Below, piece by piece: positions 1-7,142 of a stretch of DNA of 64,000 nt. Within the stretch, counting starts at the first letter, position 1, and each line of letters opens with the position of its first letter. The translations under genes were made by a program, and so were the position numbers. The stretch spans positions 1 to 64,000 of the forward strand of contig NZ_CAJURR010000011.1 of assembly GCF_910589175.1 (NCBI RefSeq), given 5' to 3'. The notes below the pieces were generated by a model. The model did no database searches and had not been told where the DNA came from. It saw only the letters and a program-made list of their open reading frames with translations. The DNA comes from an uncultured Lactobacillus sp. (lineage in GTDB: Bacteria > Bacillota > Bacilli > Lactobacillales > Lactobacillaceae).

Positions 1-64
1 TTTCTCTGTTTTTTTATCTGGAATAAAAGCCTAGTTTTTTCCCAGACACTTTTTTATTTTTATG

Positions 65-1417
65 CTAATCATGATTTTCATTTATTTCTATCGCCTTATT
101 TCTACTTGTTTTTTCCTTACGCTTAAGATAGTAAAAAATAGGTAGGCCAACAGCTACTATTCCTAAAAATAGAACTACACCAGCAGGATCATTAAATAGT
201 TCACTGACAACGATAAATAATCCACCTAAAATTGCAACGATTGGTACTAAAGGATAGAGCGGAGTACTAAAAGGACGATTAGAATTTTCTCGTCTTAATT
301 TAAAAATGCCGAAAAAGGCCAAAATATAAAAGCAATATATCGTAAAGACACATAAGTCTGATAAGCGATCAGGATCGAACAATACTAGCATTAAAGTTGC
401 TAATACGGTGATAAAAATAGTAGCAACGATAGGAGATTTTCCTTTTGGAGTTAAATAGGTTAAATAAGATGAAAATGGCAAATCATTTCTTTTAGCCATA
501 GCATAAACAATTCTTGGAAAAGTAATAATTTTACCATTGAGAGTACCAAACATCGAAATAATTATTCCTAATGTTAATAGCTTTCCACCAATATTACCAA
601 AAGCTTTTGTAGCTAAATACGTAGTTGTATCCTCTCCTAGGCGCTCAATAAGGTCGGCTGGAATAAAGCGTAAGATACCGACTGTAATTAGAGTGTAGAT
701 CGTTAAAACAATCGTAATTCCCAAGATAATCGCTTGCGGAAGAACTTTTTGAGGATTTTTCATTTCACCACCTAAGTTCGCAATTAAAATCCAGCCGTCG
801 TAAGCAAACAAGGTAGCTAACACAGCAACTCCAAATCCGTCACTACTTTGTTTAACGTCAGAAATAGTCTGACCTAAGGCATTATTTTGACCCTAAAAGA
901 TACCAAAAATAATAATTGCAGCAATCGGAATCATTTTTCCAATTGTAGTAATAACTGAAAATGCTGCCCCTACCTTATTATCTAAAAAATTAATAATAGT
1001 GATAAAAAGCATACACCCAATTGATAGAGGAATGCGCCAGGAATCATCTAGATTAAAGAAATTGGCGATAAGAATCCCAGTAAAGCCACCTACAGCCGCA
1101 ATAATTGCGGGGCCATAGACGATAACTTGCATCCATCCCGCTAGAAAACCAAGGATTCGCCCATATAATTTCTCAATATAAACATATAATCCGCCAGTAT
1201 ATGGCATTTGAGCTCCAATTTCAGCAATTGTTAAACCAGCTGCTAGTGTAATAATACCACCAAAGATCCAAGCACTAATAGCTAAGGTTGAATTATGAGC
1301 ACTTTGAAGAACGGAAGCTTGTTTGAAAAAGATTCCTGATCCAATGATTGTTCCAATAACAATTGAAATTGCTGAAAAGAAGCCTAATGAACGCTTAAGA
1401 TGGTTTTGTTGTTTCAT
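65..1417 (-). pseudogene. APC-family amino-acid permease interrupted by one in-frame TAG
   Basis: Two reading frames on the minus strand, 1417-893 (174 residues) and 823-65 (252 residues), lie in the same frame. They are separated only by TAG at 895-893 and 23 open codons. Read through, they make a protein of about 450 residues, the usual length of APC-superfamily permeases with 12 membrane segments. The N-terminus (SAISIVIGTIIGSGIF) is the classic APC first helix, and the C-terminal part continues with FAYDGWI and further helices. A C-to-T or A-to-T change in a CAG or AAG codon would explain the stop. The serine-rich leader upstream suggests a serine/threonine substrate (SteT-like), which is inference. 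The start has an AAAGGA ribosome site about 9 bases away. A sequencing error or occasional readthrough cannot be excluded. Confidence 0.85.
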
Positions 1418-1437
1418 CTTGATAATCCTTTCTAAAA

Positions 1438-1531
1438 GAAAAAAAGCCCAGATTCACAAAAATCACTCTGCTATAAAAGTGATTAAGTGAACCTAGGCTT
1501 TTTTGGAAATATTTGGCCACACAAAATCACT
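1438..1531 (-). promoter_or_regulatory. Transcription attenuator with mutually exclusive hairpins before the permease
   Basis: On the minus strand a strong intrinsic terminator lies between the leader peptide and the permease. The 5' arm AAAAAAGCCTAGGTTCAC pairs with GTGAATCTGGGCTTTTTT and is followed by a T-run. Inside it, the arm at 1491-1478 (TTCACTTAATCACT) pairs with AGTGATTTTTGTGAA at 1467-1453. A second copy, AGTGATTTTGTG (1531-1520), overlaps the end of the leader ORF and can pair with the same 5' arm, which would form an antiterminator. GTGTGG (1522-1517) can also pair with CCACAC (1585-1580) inside the His-His-Thr codons of the leader. This is the geometry of ribosome-mediated attenuation. 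No T-box sequence was seen. Confidence 0.8.
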
Positions 1532-1599
1532 CATGTTCCACGGGAGGTGGAAGATGAGGAGGAAGAAGTATTTAAATTAGTGTGGTGTAAATATTTCAT
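1531..1599 (-). CDS. Serine-rich 22-residue leader peptide
   Basis: ATG at 1599-1597 is preceded by AGGAG with 8 bases of spacing; the ORF ends with TGA at 1533-1531. The peptide begins MKYLHHTNLNT, then has six consecutive Ser codons (TCT TCC TCC TCA TCT TCC), Thr, a seventh Ser, and ends RGT. A run of one amino acid in a short, well-initiated ORF directly before a terminator hairpin is the hallmark of a leader peptide sensing charged tRNA, here tRNA-Ser. It lies about 110 bases upstream of the broken permease start. It is too short for normal gene calling. Confidence 0.85.
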   Translation of the reverse strand: MKYLHHTNLNTSSSSSSTSRGT

Positions 1600-1704
1600 G
1601 GTTTTAACTCCTAAATGATTTTATATTAGAATATCATGATATTATTAAAAAGCTAATAATAAATATATCTTTAATTAAGTAATTAATTTTATTGTAAAAA
1701 AGTT

Positions 1705-1733
1705 TTGCTTTTTCCAAAATCATCTGCTATACT
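1705..1733 (+). promoter_or_regulatory. SigA-type promoter of the tRNA gene
   Basis: TTGCTT (1705-1710), a 17-base spacer and TATACT (1728-1733), with an extended TGC before the -10. Transcription would begin near 1740, about 12 bases before the tRNA. Confidence 0.75.
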
Positions 1734-1752
1734 AGTTAACGTTGTGAGAAAC

Positions 1753-1825
1753 GCTGACTTAGCTCAGTTGGCAGAGCACGTCACTAGTAATGATGAGGTC
1801 GAAGGTTCGAATCCTTTAGTCAGCA
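1753..1825 (+). tRNA. tRNA-Thr (anticodon AGU)
   Basis: A 73-base cloverleaf. The acceptor GCTGACT pairs with AGTCAGC, the D-arm is GCTC/GAGC, and the anticodon stem CGTCA/TGATG has one G-T pair. The anticodon loop CTAGTAA gives AGU. The T-arm GAAGG/CCTTT encloses TTCGAAT. CCA is not encoded. An unpaired A at position 34 would normally read ACU. This gene stands alone, with its own promoter and a terminator 7 bases downstream. Confidence 0.93.
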
Positions 1826-1831
1826 CAAGTT

Positions 1832-1863
1832 AAAAGTCCTAACCAGATGGTTAGGACTTTTTT
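1832..1863 (+). terminator. Terminator of tRNA-Thr
   Basis: AAAAGTCCTAACC, a short loop, GGTTAGGACTTTTTT. Confidence 0.85.
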
Positions 1864-1952
1864 GTTGCGCTTTTATCTTAGTATAATGAAAATATAGACA
1901 TATTATCTGATAAATTGATATTTCAAAAAAATCTTAGAAAAGGTAAAAGCAG

Positions 1953-3116
1953 ATGAAACTAAATAAAGATAGTCAAACTTTAGATCAAATTGCTCCATTA
2001 GTTGAATATTCTTTTTTAAAAACTAATGATCTTCGCCAAGATGCTAACTTTTTAAGTAGATATGATCATAGTATGGGCTTTGGCGAATATAAAGATGAAA
2101 AATTGGCCAGCTATATCATGGTCAATGAATTTGAAAGTAGAATCTTTGCTAAAAAGGTAAAAATGGGTGGAGTTGGTTATGTAGCCTCATATCCAGAAAA
2201 TCGCGGTCAAGGTGATATTAATCGCTTGATGAATGAAATTATTTTAGAGTTGTACAAGCAGAATTATGCTATTTCTAATTTGGCACCATTTTCTGAAAGT
2301 TTTTATCGACGTTATGGTTATGAAAATGCTATTTATGAAAAAATGTATGAATTAAATCCGGCTTATTTGCGCTTTTTTAAGCCAGTTAAAGAAGGAAAAA
2401 TTGTCCGAGGAAAATGGAAAGATTCCGACTTAAAAGAAGCAGTCATAAAGTTATATCAAGCTAAGCTAAATCAAAATAGCCAAAGAAATACCGTTGATCG
2501 TGAAGATTGGTGGTGGGATCGTCTAGATACCTATTATCCTGGCAGATTTATTTGTGTCTACTTTGATAAAAATAATCAGCCAGCTGGCTATATGTTCTAT
2601 CGTATTCGGGATAGGGAGTTTAGGGTGGAGGAGCTGTACTATAAAACGCCTCAAGCAGCGAAAGCCTTATTGAGCATTATTGCTAGTCATTCTTCAAGTG
2701 ATTTGAAATATTATGTGAAAATGCCAGAATCAAGCTTACTAGGCGAATTTTTCCCAGAGCAGGAAGGATTAAAAGTTCAAATTTTACCTTACATGATGAC
2801 TCGAATAATTAATGTTGAACAAGTATTAGAAGCCTTGCACTTAATTAATACCGGTAAAATTAAAATCGAAATAACTGATGATGAAATAGTTGCTGAAAAT
2901 AATGGGACTTGGGAGATTGATCAGATAAACAAAGAGACTAAAGTGAGAAAAACTGAAAAAGATCCCGATTATAACGGCTCTATAACTAATTGGACAAAAG
3001 TTTTATTAGGTCATTTAACTTTGAAACAAGCTGTTCGATTAGGATTTATTAAGGAACATCACCCAGTAGATAATGATTTTATAAAGGGTGAAGTTTCGTT
3101 TTATGATTACTTTTAA
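1953..3116 (+). CDS. Eis-like GNAT N-acetyltransferase
   Basis: 387 residues, the normal size of the Eis family: an N-terminal GNAT domain (about 1-150), a second GNAT-like fold (about 150-285) and a C-terminal SCP2-like domain (about 290-387). The acetyl-CoA loop is visible as VASYPENRGQGDINRL near residues 77-92. The protein ends DYF; in Eis enzymes the free C-terminal carboxylate takes part in catalysis, so the intact end matters. Members acetylate amines such as aminoglycosides or peptides, but the substrate here is unknown. Single gene, cytosolic, with an AAAAGG ribosome site. It shares a bidirectional terminator with the convergent acyltransferase. Confidence 0.85.
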   Translation: MKLNKDSQTLDQIAPLVEYSFLKTNDLRQDANFLSRYDHSMGFGEYKDEKLASYIMVNEFESRIFAKKVKMGGVGYVASYPENRGQGDINRLMNEIILELYKQNYAISNLAPFSESFYRRYGYENAIYEKMYELNPAYLRFFKPVKEGKIVRGKWKDSDLKEAVIKLYQAKLNQNSQRNTVDREDWWWDRLDTYYPGRFICVYFDKNNQPAGYMFYRIRDREFRVEELYYKTPQAAKALLSIIASHSSSDLKYYVKMPESSLLGEFFPEQEGLKVQILPYMMTRIINVEQVLEALHLINTGKIKIEITDDEIVAENNGTWEIDQINKETKVRKTEKDPDYNGSITNWTKVLLGHLTLKQAVRLGFIKEHHPVDNDFIKGEVSFYDYF

Positions 3117-3118
3117 TC

Positions 3119-3161
3119 AAAAATAGATTTTCTGTCATTAGAAGCAGAAAATCTATTTTTT
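3119..3161. terminator. Bidirectional terminator
   Basis: AAAAATAGATTTTCTG and CAGAAAATCTATTTTTT form a long stem between convergent genes. Its right arm overlaps the stop codon of the minus-strand acyltransferase. Confidence 0.85.
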
Positions 3162-4013
3162 CTTATAACCGGCAATGTCCCAATCTGTAAAAGTATAATC
3201 TAACTTCTTCCCATAATATTTTTCATATGCTGCTTTCTTTTGGAGGTAGTCAACTTTACGCATTTTTTCTATATTTTGAGCAAGTGAGAGTTTGGGATCA
3301 GGATAGATAGTAGGGAGAACATGAAGAATCCAACGTGTTTTGTTAAATTCAGGATGCATTTTTTCTTGCTTGTTAGTGTCTTTAATTTCTACAAAGCATG
3401 AAATAATTGGAACATTCATTTTAGCTGCATAATAATAGGCGCCTTTTTGCAGAGGACGAGGTTTTCGATAATTAAGCCATAATTCTTGTTCTGGATATAC
3501 CACAACCCAGTGATTTTTCTTAGAAAAGATTTTGTTTAAGTGTTTTGGCAGTTCACGTCCTAAATAGCGAAAACTAGCAGTTACCGGGATGCTATCAATA
3601 TTCCTCATTAAAAAGCCAATCCAGTTTGGCAGTTTTAAATTAGTATCTTCGATAACAAAATATAATCGCTTATGATATTTCATGGCGAGCCGCTTCAGAG
3701 GGAGACAATCAAATTGATTGTAGTGATTACAGGTTACAATAGCTGAAGAAAGCTTACTAAGAGATTCAGGATTATCAATTTCAGTATTTAAAGTTAAAAG
3801 AGGCGTTCCGATGTTAAGGATTCCGCGTGCAAGTATATTAATAGCTTTAGAAAAGGGACTATTATGATTAGCCCAAAATTTTTCTACTAATTTTAGGCGA
3901 TCCTTTTTACTTAAAACTGGATCATCTGGTTCAACTTTTGCGTTAAATTTTTTCTCCTTAACACATCTTTTAATATTAAAAATAACCTCTTGCCGCTTTT
4001 TACCAATAATCAT
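3153..4013 (-). CDS. PlsC-like 1-acyl-glycerol-phosphate acyltransferase family protein
   Basis: 286 residues. The acyltransferase motif I HX4D is present as NHYNQFD (about residue 117), and the later YPEQELW block stands where PlsC proteins have a PEGTR-type motif. Such enzymes move an acyl chain to lysophospholipid or related acceptors at the membrane. The N-terminal 60 residues are basic with no clear signal peptide. A GGAG ribosome site precedes ATG. A paralogue of identical length lies at 63054-63914, sharing MIIG at the start, YNYRKPRPLQKGAYYYAAK-like sequence and DIAGY near the end. The true substrate is unknown. Confidence 0.82.
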   Translation of the reverse strand: MIIGKKRQEVIFNIKRCVKEKKFNAKVEPDDPVLSKKDRLKLVEKFWANHNSPFSKAINILARGILNIGTPLLTLNTEIDNPESLSKLSSAIVTCNHYNQFDCLPLKRLAMKYHKRLYFVIEDTNLKLPNWIGFLMRNIDSIPVTASFRYLGRELPKHLNKIFSKKNHWVVVYPEQELWLNYRKPRPLQKGAYYYAAKMNVPIISCFVEIKDTNKQEKMHPEFNKTRWILHVLPTIYPDPKLSLAQNIEKMRKVDYLQKKAAYEKYYGKKLDYTFTDWDIAGYKKK

Positions 4014-4153
4014 AACTAGTTCTCCAAATTTTTAGGATAGATTCCAAGCTCTATTTTATTTATTTTATTTTTTAAAACCAAATATTATCCCACTTATCTT
4101 CATTCATGCTAAGCTAAGGTGAAAGAATAAAATATAAAAGGAGGAATCCCTAA

Positions 4154-4801
4154 ATGAAAGTAGGTATTATTGGTGCTTCTGGCATGGCAGGGAGTGCGAT
4201 TTATAAATTAGCTAGTGAAAATAAAGATCTTGAAGTTACAGGCATTGTCAGAGATAAAGAAAAGGCTGAAAGAGTGCTTGGTAAAGATGCTAAGCTTTTA
4301 ATTGGCGATGTTTTAACAATGGATGATAGCTTACTAGAAAACTTTGATGTAATTGTTGATGCCTTTGGTACAACTCCTGAAAAGGCAAAGGATCAAGTAA
4401 AGCTAGCAACTAAATTATGTGGTCTAGCTAAGAACAAGGATATTAGAGTGATCTTTATCTTGGGTGCAGGTAGTCTTAGAACTGGAATTGATAACCACTT
4501 GGTAGTGGAAGATATTAAGAAGTTGACTGGTTCAGAAAACTGGATTAATACTCCTCAAGAGCAATTAAACGAATTAAACTACTTAAAGCAAGTTGAAGAT
4601 GTAGATTGGCTGGGAATTTCACCAGCATTAACATTTGAAGCGGGCCCAGAAGCAGCAGGTTATATGCTAGGTAATAACACCTTACTCTACAACGATAATA
4701 ATGAGTCTAAGGTAACTTCTGGAACAATGGCTCGCTTGGTTGTAAATGAAATTGTTCATCCAAAGCACCATAAAGAAAGAATTACTTTAGTTGATGAATA
4801 A
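4154..4801 (+). CDS. NAD(P)-binding SDR-like protein (NmrA/YwnB type)
   Basis: 215 residues with an N-terminal dinucleotide-binding fingerprint, IGASGMAGSAI (residues 5-15). It is followed by the acidic end of the second strand and a VDAFGT segment, typical of atypical short-chain dehydrogenases with one Rossmann domain. The C-terminus (GTMARLVVNEI) resembles the YwnB/YbjT group. The substrate is unknown; many relatives act as oxidoreductases or redox sensors. A strong AAGGAGG site precedes ATG and a TATAAAA-like -10 sits just upstream. Single gene, ending in a bidirectional hairpin. Confidence 0.8.
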   Translation: MKVGIIGASGMAGSAIYKLASENKDLEVTGIVRDKEKAERVLGKDAKLLIGDVLTMDDSLLENFDVIVDAFGTTPEKAKDQVKLATKLCGLAKNKDIRVIFILGAGSLRTGIDNHLVVEDIKKLTGSENWINTPQEQLNELNYLKQVEDVDWLGISPALTFEAGPEAAGYMLGNNTLLYNDNNESKVTSGTMARLVVNEIVHPKHHKERITLVDE

Positions 4802-4802
4802 A

Positions 4803-4843
4803 AATAAGCCGCTATAACGTATTACGCTATAGCGGTTATTTTT
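4803..4843. terminator. Bidirectional terminator
   Basis: AATAAGCCGCTATA and TATAGCGGTTATT around a short loop. It serves the SDR gene on plus and the nonapeptide transcript on minus. A very similar hairpin is at 8687-8730. Confidence 0.85.
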
Positions 4844-4867
4844 ATGTAATGTTTAATTTATACATGA

Positions 4868-4897
4868 TTAAAATGTAGGCTTTACGACAATAACCAT
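4868..4897 (-). CDS. Nonapeptide MVIVVKPTF, candidate leaderless Rgg pheromone
   Basis: ATG at 4897-4895 with a good ribosome site (AAAGGGTGAAAG) encodes MVIVVKPTF followed by TAA. The ORF sits directly 3' of the Rgg gene on the same strand. It has its own promoter carrying the TATGCAA repeats (4970-4995), and 72 bases lie between box and start. A terminator follows 25 bases downstream. Rgg proteins sense short hydrophobic peptides, and some streptococcal ones are known to be made without a leader. The IVV core, size and position fit such a signal. No export leader is present. Function is inferred only. Confidence 0.6.
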   Translation of the reverse strand: MVIVVKPTF

Positions 4898-4935
4898 AAA
4901 TTCTTTCACCCTTTAAAGATTTAATTTTCATCTCT

Positions 4936-4995
4936 ATTATTTATTAATATCTTGAAGATGTAATAAAATTTGCATATCTAATATTAACTTGCATA
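4936..4995 (-). promoter_or_regulatory. Candidate Rgg-controlled promoter of the nonapeptide
   Basis: On minus, TATGCAA at 4995-4989 and again at 4976-4970 (19-base period), then 28 bases, then AATAAT (4941-4936) as a -10-like hexamer. There is no -35-like element, as expected for an activated promoter. The same repeat, at a 20-base period and with the same 28-base gap, precedes mccA. Confidence 0.65.
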
Positions 4996-4996
4996 T

Positions 4997-5797
4997 TTAA
5001 ATGTTAGGCAACAATTCTATATAATTTGAAAATCCTGAAAGCATAAGAGTGGTCTTGATATGATCTATAGTAGTTTTATCTTTTTCTAAAATGGCTTGAT
5101 AATATTTGCCAAGCAATTTATACATCAACAGTTCTGGAGTACTAGGCAAACTAAACAGAAAAGATATTCCCATTTTCCAAAAGGTAAAGTTTTTTCTTTT
5201 ATAACATAAATCTAAAAAATTTATACAAATACTTGCAATGAGCTTTTGAACTGTTTCATTTTTAGTTGTTTGATATTTATTTAAAATAGAAGTTAGTAGA
5301 AAAGATAACTCATCAGAAGTATAAATAAACATAGAATTAGTAAATAATTTTAATGTTGGAATTGACCAATTTAAACCGTTAAATAGTTCTTTTCTGATGA
5401 GATCTTCATCCTGTTTATTTAATATAGTCCTATCTTGTTTTAAAAGAGCTTCAATTAATTTTATATATAATTTTGTAGTTTGTGATGCCCGTAAGTATAT
5501 ATTTTTTTTTAATTGCATGACAGTGTCTATATCGTTATTAAAAAATGCAATAAATAGTGTATCTATTATTTCATCTTCATCAGTTTGATTATTTAGTTTA
5601 ATGGTTAGTTGATCAATGAAATCAGATATATTGATGTGATGGACTTTTAAAATTTTAAGTAAATCAATGGCTGAAATACGAGTATTATCCTGTTCGACTC
5701 GAGAGTAGAAAGACGTTGAAACTATTGTTCCGGCCATTTCTTTTTGTGTAAGATTTAGTTTCTTGCGATTTTCTTTTAGTAATTCTCCAATTGTCAT
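4997..5797 (-). CDS. Rgg/GadR/MutR-family transcriptional regulator (Rgg1)
   Basis: 266 residues. The N-terminal helix-turn-helix of the XRE type (residues about 5-60: MTIGELLKENRKKLNLTQ, then STSFYSRVE) is followed by a long helical C-terminal domain that in Rgg proteins binds signalling peptides. It diverges from the mcc-like operon and is followed on its own strand by the nonapeptide. TATGCAA repeats lie on both sides of the gene. Likely job (inference): activate mccA and the nonapeptide when the peptide accumulates. ATG is set by AAAGGATAGGC upstream. Two paralogues lie at 13264-14073 and 22274-23134. Confidence 0.9.
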   Translation of the reverse strand: MTIGELLKENRKKLNLTQKEMAGTIVSTSFYSRVEQDNTRISAIDLLKILKVHHINISDFIDQLTIKLNNQTDEDEIIDTLFIAFFNNDIDTVMQLKKNIYLRASQTTKLYIKLIEALLKQDRTILNKQDEDLIRKELFNGLNWSIPTLKLFTNSMFIYTSDELSFLLTSILNKYQTTKNETVQKLIASICINFLDLCYKRKNFTFWKMGISFLFSLPSTPELLMYKLLGKYYQAILEKDKTTIDHIKTTLMLSGFSNYIELLPNI

Positions 5798-5820
5798 TAT
5801 TGCCTATCCTTTTTCAGAAA

Positions 5821-5887
5821 TGCATATATGCAATTATAATATAGTTTATGCAAATATCGATATATATTTTTGTTTTTTCTTTATGAT
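5821..5887 (+). promoter_or_regulatory. Candidate Rgg-controlled promoter of mccA
   Basis: TGCATATATGCA (5821-5832) is a perfect 12-base palindrome. TATGCAA occurs at 5827-5833 and again at 5847-5853 (20-base period). After 28 bases comes TATGAT (5882-5887) as -10. The usual -35 position is AT-rich without a TTGACA-like element. mccA starts 69 bases after the box. Confidence 0.7.
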
Positions 5888-5922
5888 GTAATAGAAATTA
5901 AAAGAAAGGACATAAAAAAATT

Positions 5923-5946
5923 ATGCATAGAATTATGAAAAATTAA
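5923..5946 (+). CDS. mccA: MccA-like heptapeptide MHRIMKN (microcin C-type precursor)
   Basis: ATG CAT AGA ATT ATG AAA AAT TAA encodes MHRIMKN. E. coli microcin C is made from the heptapeptide MRTGNAN, whose final Asn receives AMP through MccB. The same length, Met start and C-terminal Asn are seen here, directly before an MccB-type gene. A GAAAGGA ribosome site lies about 12 bases upstream. Without the context such a short ORF would mean nothing; with it the call is good. From memory, heptapeptides of this kind have been predicted in lactobacilli. Confidence 0.85.
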   Translation: MHRIMKN

Positions 5947-5994
5947 TAATCAATTTAAGAAGTTAAAATGCTTTTAAATTGAATAGGCTAAAAA

Positions 5995-6036
5995 GGCTGA
6001 TAAATCAACGCTTTGACGAAGATTATCAGCTTTTTA
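5995..6036 (+). terminator. Intra-operon terminator between mccA and mccB
   Basis: GGCTGATAAATC, a 14-base loop, GATTATCAGCTTTTT. It lies 48 bases after mccA and 37 before mccB, so many transcripts would end here. That would favour peptide over enzyme, as is known for E. coli mcc. Confidence 0.7.
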
Positions 6037-6072
6037 TTTTTATAGAGTTTATGATGAGTAAGGTGGTAAATT

Positions 6073-7137
6073 ATGTTTTACAAGACTAGTTATTTAGCAA
6101 CAGGTGGCTGTAGTAATCATCAAGGGATTTTAGGTGTAGGAACGAAACAATACTTTGTAAGTGAAGCCGACTATCTTAAGTCTTTAAAAATTTTAGATTT
6201 TTTATTAAATAAAAAAACATATGATGAAGTTATAAAATTTTGTGAAAAAAATAATATTAATAAATCTATATTTGACACATTAGTTGAGCATAATTTAATT
6301 GTTAAAGAAAATCTTTATGTTGAGAAAAAGGATGATTTAAATTTTAAAAATAAACTATATTTTCATGCATTAGGCTTAAATGGAAATGCACTTGCAAAAG
6401 AATTTGCAGATACTACCTTTGTAATTGTAGGGTGTGGGGGAATTGGAAATTTTATTTCATTTGCTATAGGTTCACTATCACCGAGAAAAATAGAATTAAT
6501 TGATGGTGATAAAATTGAAAAAAGTAATCTTAATAGACAATTTTTATTTACAGAAAATGATATTGGTAAATATAAAGTAGATGTTCTTAAAAAGAACTTG
6601 GTTGAGAGAAATAATAAATTAAGTATTAGTGAATATAAAGAGTATGTTTCTAAAGAAGTATTACATAATATTTTTGAACAAAATAAGAAAAATAAAACTT
6701 TAGTTATTCTATCTGGTGACAGTTTTTCTGCATTATCTTTAACTGCAAAAGCATGTGTAAAAAGTGAAATACCTTTTCTTAATATAGGATATTTAAATGA
6801 TATTTCAGCTATAGGGCCTTTTTATATACCTGGTATTTCTAGTTGTCCGTTTTGTCACAATGCGTTATCTATTTCTGATGACATATCTAGTGGACATAAT
6901 GAAAGCAAAATTTTAGAAGATAGAATCAATGCTAATAACGAGGCACCATCAAGTTTTACAAATAATGCACTTGCTGCCAGCATGGGAATGGCTGATATTA
7001 TTGAGTTCTTATCTCATAATTACGAACGTATTAATTCTTTAAATAAGAGATTTGGGATTAATAGTGCTACATTTGAAAAATACGTATTAGAAGTAAATAG
7101 AGATAGAAAATGCGAGATATGTAGTCATGGAGAATAA
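6073..7137 (+). CDS. mccB: MccB-like ThiF/E1-superfamily adenylyltransferase
   Basis: 354 residues, close to E. coli MccB (350). The first 110 residues fit the peptide-holding N-terminal region. The nucleotide fold follows with VGCGGIGNF (about 120-128), LIDGDKIEKSNLNRQFLF (about 141-158) and GKYK, the E1/MoeB/ThiF signature. Zinc-binding pairs appear as CPFC (about 259-262) and CEIC near the C-terminus. Expected reaction: activate the terminal Asn of MHRIMKN with ATP and join AMP by a P-N bond, giving a Trojan-horse inhibitor of aspartyl-tRNA synthetase in target cells. AAGGTGG is the ribosome site. The gene is visibly AT-rich. Confidence 0.85.
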   Translation: MFYKTSYLATGGCSNHQGILGVGTKQYFVSEADYLKSLKILDFLLNKKTYDEVIKFCEKNNINKSIFDTLVEHNLIVKENLYVEKKDDLNFKNKLYFHALGLNGNALAKEFADTTFVIVGCGGIGNFISFAIGSLSPRKIELIDGDKIEKSNLNRQFLFTENDIGKYKVDVLKKNLVERNNKLSISEYKEYVSKEVLHNIFEQNKKNKTLVILSGDSFSALSLTAKACVKSEIPFLNIGYLNDISAIGPFYIPGISSCPFCHNALSISDDISSGHNESKILEDRINANNEAPSSFTNNALAASMGMADIIEFLSHNYERINSLNKRFGINSATFEKYVLEVNRDRKCEICSHGE

Positions 7138-7142
7138 AAATT

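Noticed and set aside
1438..1640. T-box riboswitch before the permease
   Set aside because: No T-box consensus or specifier stem; the leader peptide with competing hairpins explains the region.
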